Of a DNA stretch of 64,000 nucleotides, positions 9,991 to 21,100 are shown one piece after another. Each line of letters opens with the position of its first letter. Positions within the stretch are counted from its first letter, which is position 1. Origin of the DNA: Yarrowia lipolytica (taxonomy: Eukaryota > Ascomycota > Dipodascomycetes > Dipodascales); the NCBI RefSeq assembly GCF_001761485.1, contig NC_090773.1, positions 2,728,001 through 2,792,000 on the forward strand, given 5' to 3'. Both the position numbers and the translations under genes were made by a program. A model generated the notes under the pieces. It was not told the origin of the DNA and made no database searches. It worked only from the letters and a program-made list of their open reading frames with translations.

Positions 9991-10492
9991 AAAACCTTGT
10001 GTTTAATACGACAGTGTGATGAACGGCCAGGATTGGAATGGGGCCTCGGTTTGGTGGGCGGACCGGGTCGGTTTTGCGGCATATCGGGGGTTGGGCGATC
10101 ACGTGACACTCTCCATGGCCGCGCCGGGTCCAAATCTGGGGGTTTTCGCTTGGCGATAGAGTTTCAGCTGGTGTGTATCTTTTCAAAAGGCGGAATAAAA
10201 TGTCTCTTGGGCAAAAGCCTATTCGCGTTACAGATTCGGTTGTTTAATTTCACCAGTTTGGAGGCGAGACAGAGAGACTAGGCGGTTGGGAAAGAAGCAG
10301 AAAACAAAAAAGAAGACCCTCAAAAAGAGGATCACCACACAGCTTTATACAAATTGCACATTGCTCTTGAACACCCACCACGACACGGACGCTGAAACAT
10401 TGACTGCACTTCCCCCAACACGACAGACTACACTAGACCCCAGCAGATTTCACAAACACAAAACCGCACCACATCACCAGCCCAGCCACAAC
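9991..10492. other. Promoter region of the ASH1-type SET gene
   Basis: This contains TCACGTGAC at 10099-10107 and, from about 10300, the A- and C-rich leader common before Yarrowia start codons. No gene is seen. Confidence 0.55.
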
Positions 10493-13400
10493 ATGTCCTC
10501 TCGCACCACCAGAGGGACACAAAAGACGCTGGCGGTGGGGGTGATCCGGGACTTCTTCCGCGAGTCGCCCTTGCCGGACACAAACGAGTTCATTGAGGAG
10601 TTTGTGATGCGCCATTCGTACACCTACGAGTACCCGGACACCCCCCAGGGCCAGCGCATGTGGCAACAATACCATGGCGACAAGATCAACAAGGAGGCGC
10701 GTCAGGCGATTCTGGCCAAGTTTGGCGGCAAGAGAGGCCCAGTGAAGAGTGACCCTGCAGATGACGTGGCAGAGGACGCCCAGGGAGAGGCTGTGGAGAC
10801 GGCTGCTGCCACGGAGGAGGACGAGAGTCCCGCCACAAAGGAGTTTGTGACCCAAGGCGAGTACGCCGACACCGACAGTGACGCCAGTGACGGACATTTT
10901 TCGCTGCCGTTGCCCGTGGATCAGGACGTTCTCAACACCAACAAGGACTTTCAATTGCCGTGGAACATTTACTGTCCAACCGGTAACGTCAAGCCCAAAA
11001 GCTGGAAGTCCATCAAGAGAAGTGAGTATGAATTTAGATACTAGTGATACCACGAATTGGGGGTTTTGTGAGCAAATTTGAGGATCAAGGAGACCGCGTT
11101 TTATTGATTAAAAACGACCTTGAAATGCCAAAATTGTTTGCACATGACTATAATCTCTGGCCCCGTTACTAACTCAGACATCTTCATCGACGTGGAGCCC
11201 CCGAAACCGTCTACTCTCAAATCAATTTGCGCCTGTGTCGATCGCTGCGACGAGTCGTGTCTCAACAAGATGCTTCAATTCGAATGCGACTCCTCAAACT
11301 GTCCTTTTGGGGACGTTGATTGTGGCAACAGAGAATTTGGTTTGCTCAAAAATCGCACATCACGCTTCTACCACCAAGCCATTGAGATCATCCACACCGA
11401 AAGTAAGGGCTATGGGCTTCGCGCATGTCGTTCTTTTGCTCCTGGCGAGCTTGTGTGCGAGTACACAGGTGATGTGATTTCTCCAAGTGAAATCAAGCGC
11501 CGCCTGGACAACGAGTACGCGGATTCGGACAATTACTACTTTCTAAATCTCGAAAAGGGAGCCGTCATCGACAGTGGACTTCGAGGAAGCGCGGCTCGTT
11601 TTGTCAACCATTCGTGCATGCCCAATTGCGAGATGCAAAAATGGTTTGTCAAGGGTCTGCCTCGAGTCGGTCTTTTTGCCGGCGAAGACGGCGTCCAGAA
11701 CGGACAGGAGCTAACGTACGATTACAATTTCGTGTGGTTTGAGGGTGCCAAGGCACAGACTTGCCATTGTGGAGCTTCCCAATGTCGAGGAATTATTGGT
11801 AGAAGAGCTGGCGAAAAGGCCACGACGGAGCGAGCTAGCAGTGTTGGAGCTATCGAGAGCTCGTCGAGAAAGCGGGCGTCTACCGCAGACGTTGTCACGC
11901 CCAAACGAGGAAGGCCAAAGAAATCCGGATCAGACTCGCCCAAGCTACACAAGCCGCGTGATTTGGATACCCCTATAGTGAAGGCACGTGACAAGCCGCG
12001 TGATCAGCGGGTGACTCCGCGGTCACGCGACTCTCTCAAGCGCGATCTGCTCAAGCGAGACTTGTTGGCGGTACCCAAGACGCGCGACAAGTCCCGTGAC
12101 AAGTCTGCCGACAAGAAAAAGCGTCTTTCTCTCCCTGCAAAGCTAGGAAAGTCCAAGTTGCGCGAGTCTTTGTCAGCAGCCGATGCTGCCATTGCTACCA
12201 CACCCAAGAAACGTGGTCGTCCTAGAAAGGTGACGGTTGAGGGAACCAAGGCAGAGGCTGTGTCAGTAGAAGAGGGTGTGGATGAGGACTCGGTTATCAT
12301 CGATGAGTCGACAGTTGATCCAGTTACACCTCCCAAGCGAGGTCGACCTCCGAAGACCAGGTCTCAGTCTGGTGGAAAAAAGAAGCGTGGCCGACCGGCA
12401 AAAATTCAGGTCAAGGACGAGTCGCATCATGAAACAGAAGTCAGTGAAATCAACAAAAAGTCGCCTGCAGAACCCAAGAAAAGTGAGACACCCACCCGCC
12501 GACTTCGAAATCTACGAAATAATGTCACTCTGCATGTTGGGGAGTTGTTGGAAGAGGAACCTCGTGAAGCGTCTAGAGAACTGGAGGAAGTTGGGGAGGT
12601 TGCTGCAGCTGGGGCAGACGACTCCGACATGGAAACTTTTCAGGACGCCCATGAAGACTTTCAGGAGGCTTCCAGGGCCAGAGCCAAGTATACTGCGACA
12701 CCCGATCTTGAGTCGCATGGTCATTCTTCCTCCGACCAGGACTATACTCCTACTGGTGCCAAAAAGCCGGTCAAAAAACGAACCCAAAGAGCTCGACGGT
12801 CTACCGCAAACTACGAGTCTACAATGGTCGTGGACGAGAGCGATGATGACGTTGCAATAGCCTGTGATCCAACTGCAGTGGAGGAGGATAAGGACGACGA
12901 GAAGGAGAACCTGCGCCGTAAGAAGCGTAGGACGACCAGTGAGATTGAGTATGTGGAAACTACTTCTCCTTCTGATGCTAGGCGCAAGAACAGACGACGA
13001 GTGACTCTGAACAAGGACTACAGAATACCCGACTATAATGAGGACTCCGACGAGGACTTGCGTGGTGTAGAGAAAGAAGTCAAACCAGAGAATGCCGAGT
13101 CATTGCCTCAGGGTGTGCCTCCAGAGAATTTGCATGAAATTGACGCGTCGTTGGACACTGTGCCAGACGCACCTCCAGGCTCTTTTCGTTCTTTTTCACT
13201 CCAACAGCCGTTGGCTCTTCCTCGAACAAGCAAAGTGGTAGATCGAAACATCAAGGGAATTAGACAGCTGCATCAGTTATCAAAAGAAGGAGGTCAGTTC
13301 AGCACCGGCCGATTTCGAGTTGACAGAAGTGCTCCCGAACCTGCTCGGACTGTGACCACTCCCATGCTCGTCAACATGAACGTGCGACAGACTCCTAATC

Positions 13401-14503
13401 CCAGCACTCCTATCCAACAGGGCAACCCCAGCCCTCCAGCTCACCCTAGCCCCGGACACCACGGACATCCAGGGCACCCTGTGCATACCAGTCATGGATA
13501 TTACTACGATCCTGGACGGGGGTACTATCCTCCCCCAATTGAGCAGTATTCTCCCCCTCAGCTTCAGCCCCCACGGCAACCCCAGTATCACACTCCTGGA
13601 TCAGTGGAAGATCTGCTCTTTCCGGCTTCTCTCTATCCTGAAAATCTTCCGGACCGACAGAAGAACGGCAAAACCATTCCTCGATCGAAACGAAAGGCCC
13701 CAGTGCGTTACTCAGATGTGAAGAAGGACGAAATGAAGAACAGCGCGTCACCAGTGGCCACCAACCCCAACCCTGGCCATGTTCAAAGCCCCGCGCCGGT
13801 TGCCCAATCTCCCTACCCAAGCCAAGTTGCTCCTCCCTCTGGCAACCCTCCCCACGGCTACGTCAACCATGGTGCACAGGGCCTTCCTCCTTTTGGTGGC
13901 CAGTATCCGCCCACGCCTCAGCCAGGATACTACCCCGGCCCTCCTCCTCAGCCGCAGTGCAACTACGGAGGTCCGTACTACTATCCACAGCCTTCGGTGC
14001 AACCCAACTACGGGTACGCTAGTCAGGCATACCCCCAGGGTTATCCTCCGCCGGGTCTCGTTGCTCAGGCCACCCCTGCACCTGTTCACGAGACTCCCTT
14101 TTCATCTGTGCCGAATCCTGCTGTTGCGCCTCCTAATCTCGGACTGGCGACTGCTATGCCTGGAGCTGTCCCAGTGACCAACGCAGTTCACCCTGTCAAC
14201 TCCAGCCCTGTGGCAGTTACTCCTGTTGCCCCAGGGGTTCCTATGGCACCGATTTCCAACCCGTCGCCCCCAATTGCAGTAGCCCAGCCACCTGAAATGT
14301 CCCCGGCCACCTCTCCGACATCGTCGCGGCTCCCTCCTATCAGCAGCTTGGTCAACACAACTTCTACGTCCAAGTCGCCGGCTATGGGTACTCTTCCTCC
14401 TCCGAGATTAAGCATTGGCAAGCCTGGAGAGGGTCGACGACTGTCCTCGACCAACCTGCCGTTGCCCACAAGACAGAACAGACGTTTTTACGGCCCAGTT
14501 TAA
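10493..14503 (+). CDS. ASH1-type SET-domain histone H3K36 methyltransferase with AT-hooks, two exons
   Basis: Exon 1 is 10493-11021 and exon 2 is 11178-14503, giving 1284 residues; the split codon is AAC (Asn177). An AWS domain lies at about residues 194-231 (CACVDRCDESCLNK, CPFGDVDCGN). A SET domain follows at about 241-361 with SKGYGLRA, RFVNHSCMPNCEMQKW (NHSC 320-323) and ELTYDYNF. A Cys-rich post-SET (CHCGASQCRG) lies at 369-385. The NCEMQKW and ELTYDYNF blocks match animal ASH1L and the filamentous-fungal ASH1 proteins better than Set2, which normally carries WW and SRI domains that I do not see here. Four AT-hook cores (RGRP) occur near residues 418, 520, 562 and 578. A basic/acidic low-complexity middle and a Pro/Gln/Tyr-rich tail (about 940-1240) complete the protein. 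The likely role is nuclear H3K36 methylation. I see no PHD, bromo or BAH domain. Confidence 0.85.
11022..11177 (+). other. Intron of the ASH1-type SET gene
   Basis: The donor is GTGAGT and the acceptor TACTAACTCAG. It has phase 1 and is 156 bp long. Removing it joins the N-terminal region to the AWS domain in frame. Confidence 0.92.
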
Positions 14504-16811
14504 GGGTCTGCGAGTGAAACGAGGGATGTTTTGCCATGCTCAGTCTCGACTCGTATTCTATATTATATTGTATTATTCGGTATTTGCAGACTGTAGTTGA
14601 AAATAAGCTCATCGGGGTCCGATCACTGGAATGAGGGCGTCTATACAATGATGAATAGTGGTCGGAGTTGGACCAGTGACCAAGCGAGTGGCGATGTGTG
14701 TACAGGTGAATTTCTGGGAGTTTTGCTGGCTCTTTTGTTCTCGCGATAATTCTCCGAAAATCGGTGATTTCGCCGAACTCAATGGGGGATACGGTTCCCT
14801 TGTCTCAGACCATTAAGAGAGGGTAATAGCGGGAGAGAAAAGAAGCGACATGTGGTGATATTACGGTCGCAGTTGGTTGAATGGATTGAGAGACTTGTCG
14901 GGCGTTTCACCTTGCCTATTTGTTTGTATTGTGTGGGTTTTGCGTGAGTGTGAAGCACTTTGAAGGTACCTGTGCAAGAACGAGTAGATAAAGGAAGTAA
15001 ACAAAAAAAAAACAAATTGAACGATTGAGGATCTTTGGAAGAATTAACAGGCAAATAAATGACTCGATCGGATCTATTTGTGTGGATTTGTCTCTTCTCT
15101 CGGTGTACATACTATTAGTTATGGGGGAGTAGTTGGACCATGGACTGTTCTGTTTTCTGGCAGACAACAGTTGGATGACTCAAGGATGATACGAGTCAGT
15201 CTGGGGTTTTTTTTATTCCAGGAATATATATTTTTGCTGCTTAGAACAATGTTAAACAATCAGGCTCGGATTCGGGGTTTCAGATGACAATCGTGTTTGC
15301 ATCCATCAATCAGTTCAGATAGAGTGCAATTATATTATAAAAGTTGTCCGTCTTCGTACAAGTACAGTATCTTATGTAGTGATTCAATGAGTTGAATTCT
15401 GCTTGACTGTTCATTAATATGATATACTCCTGAGTGGAAATTCTCTGAAGTTGTCGAACAACAATCAATAATGGTGCGATCTCACCGTTCGGAGAACACC
15501 GTCATTATTTTTCACTCAGAGTCAACCCATTTATTCAACATGTGGAAAATTACTTTGGTTACTACTGTACACTGATACTAGGACTACAGTATAGACGGTA
15601 CACCGTTCTCGCCCCTAGAACTTCGCTAACAATCCTCTCAAACGCAGGGGCCTTGTTATCATTTATAGAGACGATTTATAGTCCCACGGAATTATATTTC
15701 GACTAAATGGCAACCCGTCGGCTGACTTGGAATGTCTGGAATCTTTAAGAAATGTAGTAGACTACTTGAGTACAATATCGGCCCATCTTGTACTGTACAG
15801 TACATGTACCTATAGTAACATCACACACTAACATCTACAGTAATCCCTTCATATAATGTACACTGTGCAACGTGCTATCCCCTCTGTTTTCACGCGAACA
15901 GAAGTACATCCACGAGCTCTCATGTTTCTACACGTCAGCATCTTCCCGTCCACGTGAGCCTACAAGTACGGACAGACCTCCACGTAACTTTTGTGGGCAA
16001 GATGGGTTTTTGCCCATCCCGGCGTATCACGTGTGTCTAATGCGTTTAGACGTTTTTCTCACTAACTCTAATCTAGGTTTGAGGCAGTGGAAATAAGGTT
16101 TTCGCTAATAAAAGCTTATGTGTGGAAGGGGGTGGGGAACACACGAGATGGCTATAGGCACATATTTTGATATAATGGAAAAACACAAGCAGAAAACGTG
16201 ACTTGGGGATACAAACACAGATGGGGAGCTGATGTACGAGACCATGATTTCCCCCCGTGTTTTGTAAAATATTTTGCAAAATGATGTATGAATATCGTAG
16301 AAATGTGTGAAGTACAATCCATACGGTACGTACGAGTACAGACAAGCAGATGCTTGATGTACGATTGCCCATCGGTGGAAGAGGTGCCCCATTGAAGTCT
16401 TTTAATTGGTTCTTGGTGTGTTTTTAATGTCTTAGATTGTGATCAAAAGTCATGAGTCTGAAGACTGATCCGACAAGTTGACTTTGGATATGGCTCAGCT
16501 TGACAATCAGTTGTGGACTGTGGGTGTCGGCGCCAGTTATGGGTAGCCAAGTATCACAATTGCAGCTGCGATGAATATCTCAAACACCTTTGCATACTTC
16601 TTGGAATCATCGAATCATCACACACAGGTCTTATTCTACTCAAGATGTATTTGACCCAATGGGTTCTGTAGTCAACACACCCATCATCAATCTACTCAGA
16701 CACTAGCTACAGCTTCACAGATCCACCACCAGATACCTCCTAAAACACGAAGTCACGTGACAAGTAAAACCAACAAGTCATACCATCAAATCATCACCAG
16801 ACCGCTCTGCT
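14504..16811. other. 2.3 kb gap without genes
   Basis: No credible coding region is present. GTAC-centred words lie near 15355-15372, 15560-15605 and 15785-15815. CACGTG-type words occur at about 15951 and 16027, and a perfect GTCACGTGAC lies at 16752-16761, just before the TFIIB relic. Short runs of a or t occur near 15000 and 15210. Confidence 0.65.
16752..16761. promoter_or_regulatory. GTCACGTGAC palindrome
   Basis: This is a perfect 10-bp palindrome 50 bp before the TFIIB relic. It may be a remnant of that gene's promoter. Confidence 0.45.
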
Positions 16812-17871
16812 ATGTACCGTCCCAACCTCAACATTACGCTCATGTGTGGGGAGTGCAAAAACGTCCCTCTAAACATTTCCGAACGGTTTGCAAAAGGAAA
16901 CGTGGTGTGAAGATTGCGGACTAATTCTTTCAGACCAAGTGGTCGACACTAGAAGTAAATGGCAAACCTACTCCCTTCCGAAGATGGAACTGTCGAAGCG
17001 GACCCCTGTCGAGTTGAAGAAACTGCCAGTCGAGATTGTGAGTCGCAGCTCCGTGCCAACATGTCCCCTGGAGCCTTACCCAGTTGCTCGCACTAAGCAT
17101 CAAATCCTGCTTCACTCATCAGATGTCAAATCGTCTCTGGCGGTCGTGAGTCTCGCCCTGGACGGAGTCAATGGCAACATCTCTGCCCTGTGCAACAGCA
17201 TCTTGCTTCCCAAGGACGTTTATTACCCCCGCCAAACCGATTCACACCATTATCTATCAAGACAAAAGGCTCAAGGGCAAGAGAACCGAGGACATGAGTG
17301 CCTCCATTGTCCTTCTCACCTGCAGAGCTGCTGGAGTTCCCCTCACATTCAAAGAAGTGTGTGCTGTGACCAACGTCTCTAAACGCCGAACAGGACACTT
17401 TCTGGAGCTTTTGAAACGCATTCTCAAAGGCACCGACATTATGTCGTAGTTCAAAAACGTCCAAATCAATCCAGCAGCTCTCCTTCCTCTTACTTATCTC
17501 ATCTGGGACTCAGTGCCAAGGTGGGCCATCTAACGGAAGATATGATCAAACGAGCGACTCATATCCACGTTCTGGACGGCAACGCACCAGCATTTGTGTC
17601 TGCCGCTCCTCTCTACATGGTCGCTGCTCTATATGATCAGTGTATACGCCCCGGCGACATTTCAGATAAGACAGGAGTCAGTGAACCCACCATCAGAATG
17701 TTGTACAAGCACATATACCAGGTCAAGGAGCAGTTGGTGAATGTTGAGTTGGTGGAAAAAGGGACAGTATTTTTTGAATGGCTACCGAAACCTGGCCACG
17801 GTGCCGGTGTCAGTAAAAAGAGAGAAAAGGGCAAACAGAAGGAGGGGAAGGTCAGGTTTTTACAAGCATGA
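16812..17871 (+). pseudogene. Frameshifted relic of a second TFIIB (SUA7-like) gene
   Basis: The reading begins MYRPNLNITLMCGECK, like the PNLNI-LTCPECK start of yeast TFIIB. After FAKGNVV (about 16895) the frame shifts; the next frame gives CEDCGLILSDQVVDTRS, so all four zinc-ribbon cysteines survive but are split between frames. A second shift near 17215 moves the reading into KRLKGKRTEDMSASIVLLTCR, the first cyclin-like repeat (compare LKGKSMESIMAASILIGCR in yeast). That frame ends at a TAG at 17447-17449. A third shift by about 17480 recovers SYLSHLGL, then ATHIHVLDGNAPAFVSAAPLYM and the end of the second cyclin repeat, to a TGA at 17871. The EWR-F segment reads KWQTY, and the following DPSRVG is absent. 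At least three shifts and one stop with no splice signals mean it is dead. The working TFIIB must lie elsewhere in the genome. Confidence 0.85.
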
Positions 17872-18108
17872 AGTTGACGACGAAGAAGCAAATAACGTAC
17901 AGCAGTATTGAAATGGACAACCCCAGATATCCTCATTATGTAGCAATGTAAATGCATAAATGGCAGAAAGTACGGGTTAACTACTCAATCAATAATATTA
18001 CATTAAATATCTTTTAGCGTCCCAGTGATGTACACTCTTGAAATATCTCACGCGCAACACGTTCGATACACTCGACACTCGCCTTGCTTTGTTCAGCTCT
18101 CAGCATTA

Positions 18109-21100
18109 CTATCTCGGCGACTCAAAACCACTGGTGTGGGTCTGGTCAAATTCAGACTCTCCAAAGCTATCCTCGCCGCCTCGCTGCTTCAGACGCTGGT
18201 ACCGCCGCTTGTACTTCTCCACGTCCTGAACGTTGGTGATGGCTTTCTTTCGCAAATCGGCATTGGCAAGTCGCAGCTCGTCTCGCTCCTGCTCAACCAC
18301 AACCAGAGTGGCTCGGGTGTCTCGCAGCTGCAACTCGAGCTGATGGCTGCCAAACTTTTCGTCGTCATCATCATCGTCGTCGTCGTAGTCATGACCTCGA
18401 GGAGCTCCGCCCTTGCCTCGAATCTGCAGCTCGGAGAGCTCGTCCTGCAGCTGGGAGATTTGCTCCTTGGATCGAGAAAGCTCCTCTCGGGTCTTTCGCA
18501 GAGCAAGATCCGAGTTCTGCATGTACGTCAGCGAGTCCTTCTTAGCCTTCTCCATCTCGCCGAGCTTGTTTCGGTGGGTGGATTCAATGTTGTCAAGCTC
18601 GGTTCGATGGGTAGCAAGAGTGGCAGCCAGCTCGGCTTCCAGCTCCTTCAGACGAAGGGCTTGGTTCTGCGACATGGACCGGGTCTGCTCGTGGTCCTCG
18701 AGCTGGCGTCGGTGCTCGGTAACATGGCCCTTGAGCTCCTCCAGCTCCTGGATCAGCTCGTGGTTCTGCTGCTCAGACTTGAGCAGAGTGGACTTGAGCT
18801 CCTCGACCTGGGTCTGGGCGACAGAAAGATCAGCGGTGGCCTGCTCAGCGGCCTCCTTGTGCATCAGGTGCAGTTTGTTGGCGCCGTCCACCTGCTTCTG
18901 CAGGGCAACAAACTGGGGATGCGAGTTGAGACCAGAAGGAGCAGCAGGGGTCTCACCATCATCGCCTTCGGCGCCATCAATACCTCGAGAGCCGTTGGTG
19001 AGAGCACCACCAGCGTATCCGGCAGCGCCACCAATCAGAGCAGAGCCAGTCCACATGGCGAGAATCTTGTCGATTCCACCAGTCATGGCCTGGGTGGAGT
19101 GCTCGTTCTGCTCACGGGCATGAGCGCCAAGCTGCTGCTCCTTCTCGAGCGCCTCCTCGGCCTGAGCCAGCCGTCGCTCGGCGTCCTCAAGCTGTCGCTT
19201 CAGCTGCAGAACCTCCTCATCAGCAGCAGATCGGGCAGTCTTGTGTGTGTCGAGATCTCGCTGAAGAAGAGCGTGCTGGGACTGGGAAGCAGCCAGAGCA
19301 GCACCGGCAGCTTGCAGAGCAGTGACATGGTCGTTGGCAGTGCCTCCAACATCCTTCCACTTGGCCTGGGTGGTCGCCAGCTCATCTTTGAGTGTCTCGA
19401 GCTCGTACTCCAAAGAAGCGTTCTTGTTCTGTTCCTGCTTGAGTAGCTGGTGGACGTTTCCAGAAGGAGCAGAAGCTCCATCTGCAAGGTCACGAGTGCT
19501 GTCAGCAGAGGGAGCGCCTCCCCCAACAAGAAGATTGTACTTCTTCTGCAGCTCGGCGTGCTTGGCAGCGAGCTCTGGATCGCCACCAGAAGTAGCAGCT
19601 CCAACACCAGCACCAGCAAGAGCACCGACACCGGCACCGGCAGCTCCAGCACCGAGAGCCCGGCTTCCGCTCTCACCATCCCCTCCAGACTCAATATGGG
19701 CCCGCAGCTCCTGGTTCTCGTCGTTGAGGGCCTTCAGCTTCTGAGAGGCCTCCTCGCTCTGTCGAGCCACATCGTTCTTCACGTTCTGGAGCTCCTGCTT
19801 CACCTCAACAAGAGCCTGGACCAGAATGTCACGCTCTGACAGAGAGGCGCCCTGGTCACGAGAGTATCGAAGAGACCGTCGACGCACCTTTTCAATGTCG
19901 CCCACGGGGTTCTTGGAAGGAGTGTATCCAGACTGTTTGGCGACAGTCAGTTCAGACTCATACCACGAGTTGGTGGCCTTGAGCTGCTCAATCACGTCCT
20001 GCACGTCGCCCTCAGAGTCGATGGTTGTATCGGGGTTGCTCTCAAGCGCAGAGTCAAGACCCCGCTCGTGCTCGCTGGGCTCAATCTTGACGTTGTTTGC
20101 CTTCTGATGGATGTTCATTCCAGCAACACCAGCTGTGACACCAGCAACACCTGCAGATGCTGCAGCCACACCAGGAGTGATACTGTGGGAAGAGTCCACA
20201 TCACGAGAGGTGTAGTTCACGGGAGAAGCCACAGCAGAGTGCTGGGGAGTCGTGTGCTGCGAGTAGTCCGAGTCGTCGTAGCCGGTAGGAGTTGAATCCG
20301 TGGGAGCGGTGGCACCTGCTGAGTTGGGAGCAGCGGAAGAGTAGCCGACAGTCTCAGAAGCGTCGCTGTAACCAGCGTCGGGGCCAACAGCAGCTTTTCC
20401 AGCCTCTTGACCATACTCAGGGTGCTCCCGCTCGTCTCGAGGGGTTGAAGCGTCGTGGAAAGAGCTGTCCTTGTGCTGGAAGGGCTCCTCCTCCTCTTGC
20501 TTCACCTCCTGGGGCCAAGCAGCAGGAATCTTTCCTGAGGGAGATCCGTACACATCTTCAGCATCAGCCTCGGCCTCAGAAGAGATAGGTCGGCCATCGT
20601 CGGCAGACTCAAACTCCTCCGAGTTAGAGCCGAGGTTGGATGTTCGGTGGGACAGATGGTTGGCGCCAGCCACACCAGCAGCAGCACCAGCCACACCAGC
20701 AGCAGCACCGGCAACACCAGCAGCCACACCGTGTCCGTGGGTCTCGGGACTAGGTCCGGCGGGAGTGTCGTCAACCTGCCCGGGTTGCATGTATCCCCGA
20801 TCGTACTTCTCGTCGTCGATTGAACCGATAGATCTGTCAGCACGGGCATCGTTGGAACCAATGGATCGGTCCATGTTAGGCGAGGTAGCCGAACCAGCCG
20901 AGGCAGAAGACCGATCGAAAGATCGGTCCATAGCGCCGGCACCCACCATTCCAGGAAGAGGTATAGCTCCAGGGGCTGGGGGGTGAGGGCCAGTCTGGCT
21001 ATAGGACTGGGACTGCATGGCCGGAGATTGACGTCCAGACTGGAGACCGGACTGACCAGGTTGGATTCCAGGTTGAGGTGCATTCTGACTGCTCAGAGAA

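Noticed and set aside
11120-11177. In-frame start at 11120 for the SET protein
   Set aside because: It lies in the intron before the TACTAACTCAG acceptor, and exon 1 joins in the correct phase.
18025-19446. 473-codon open frame on the plus strand
   Set aside because: It runs antisense to the coiled-coil end of the KEL1 homologue; its Leu/Ser/Val composition is what the reverse of E/K/Q-rich codons gives. It has no domain and no ATG context.
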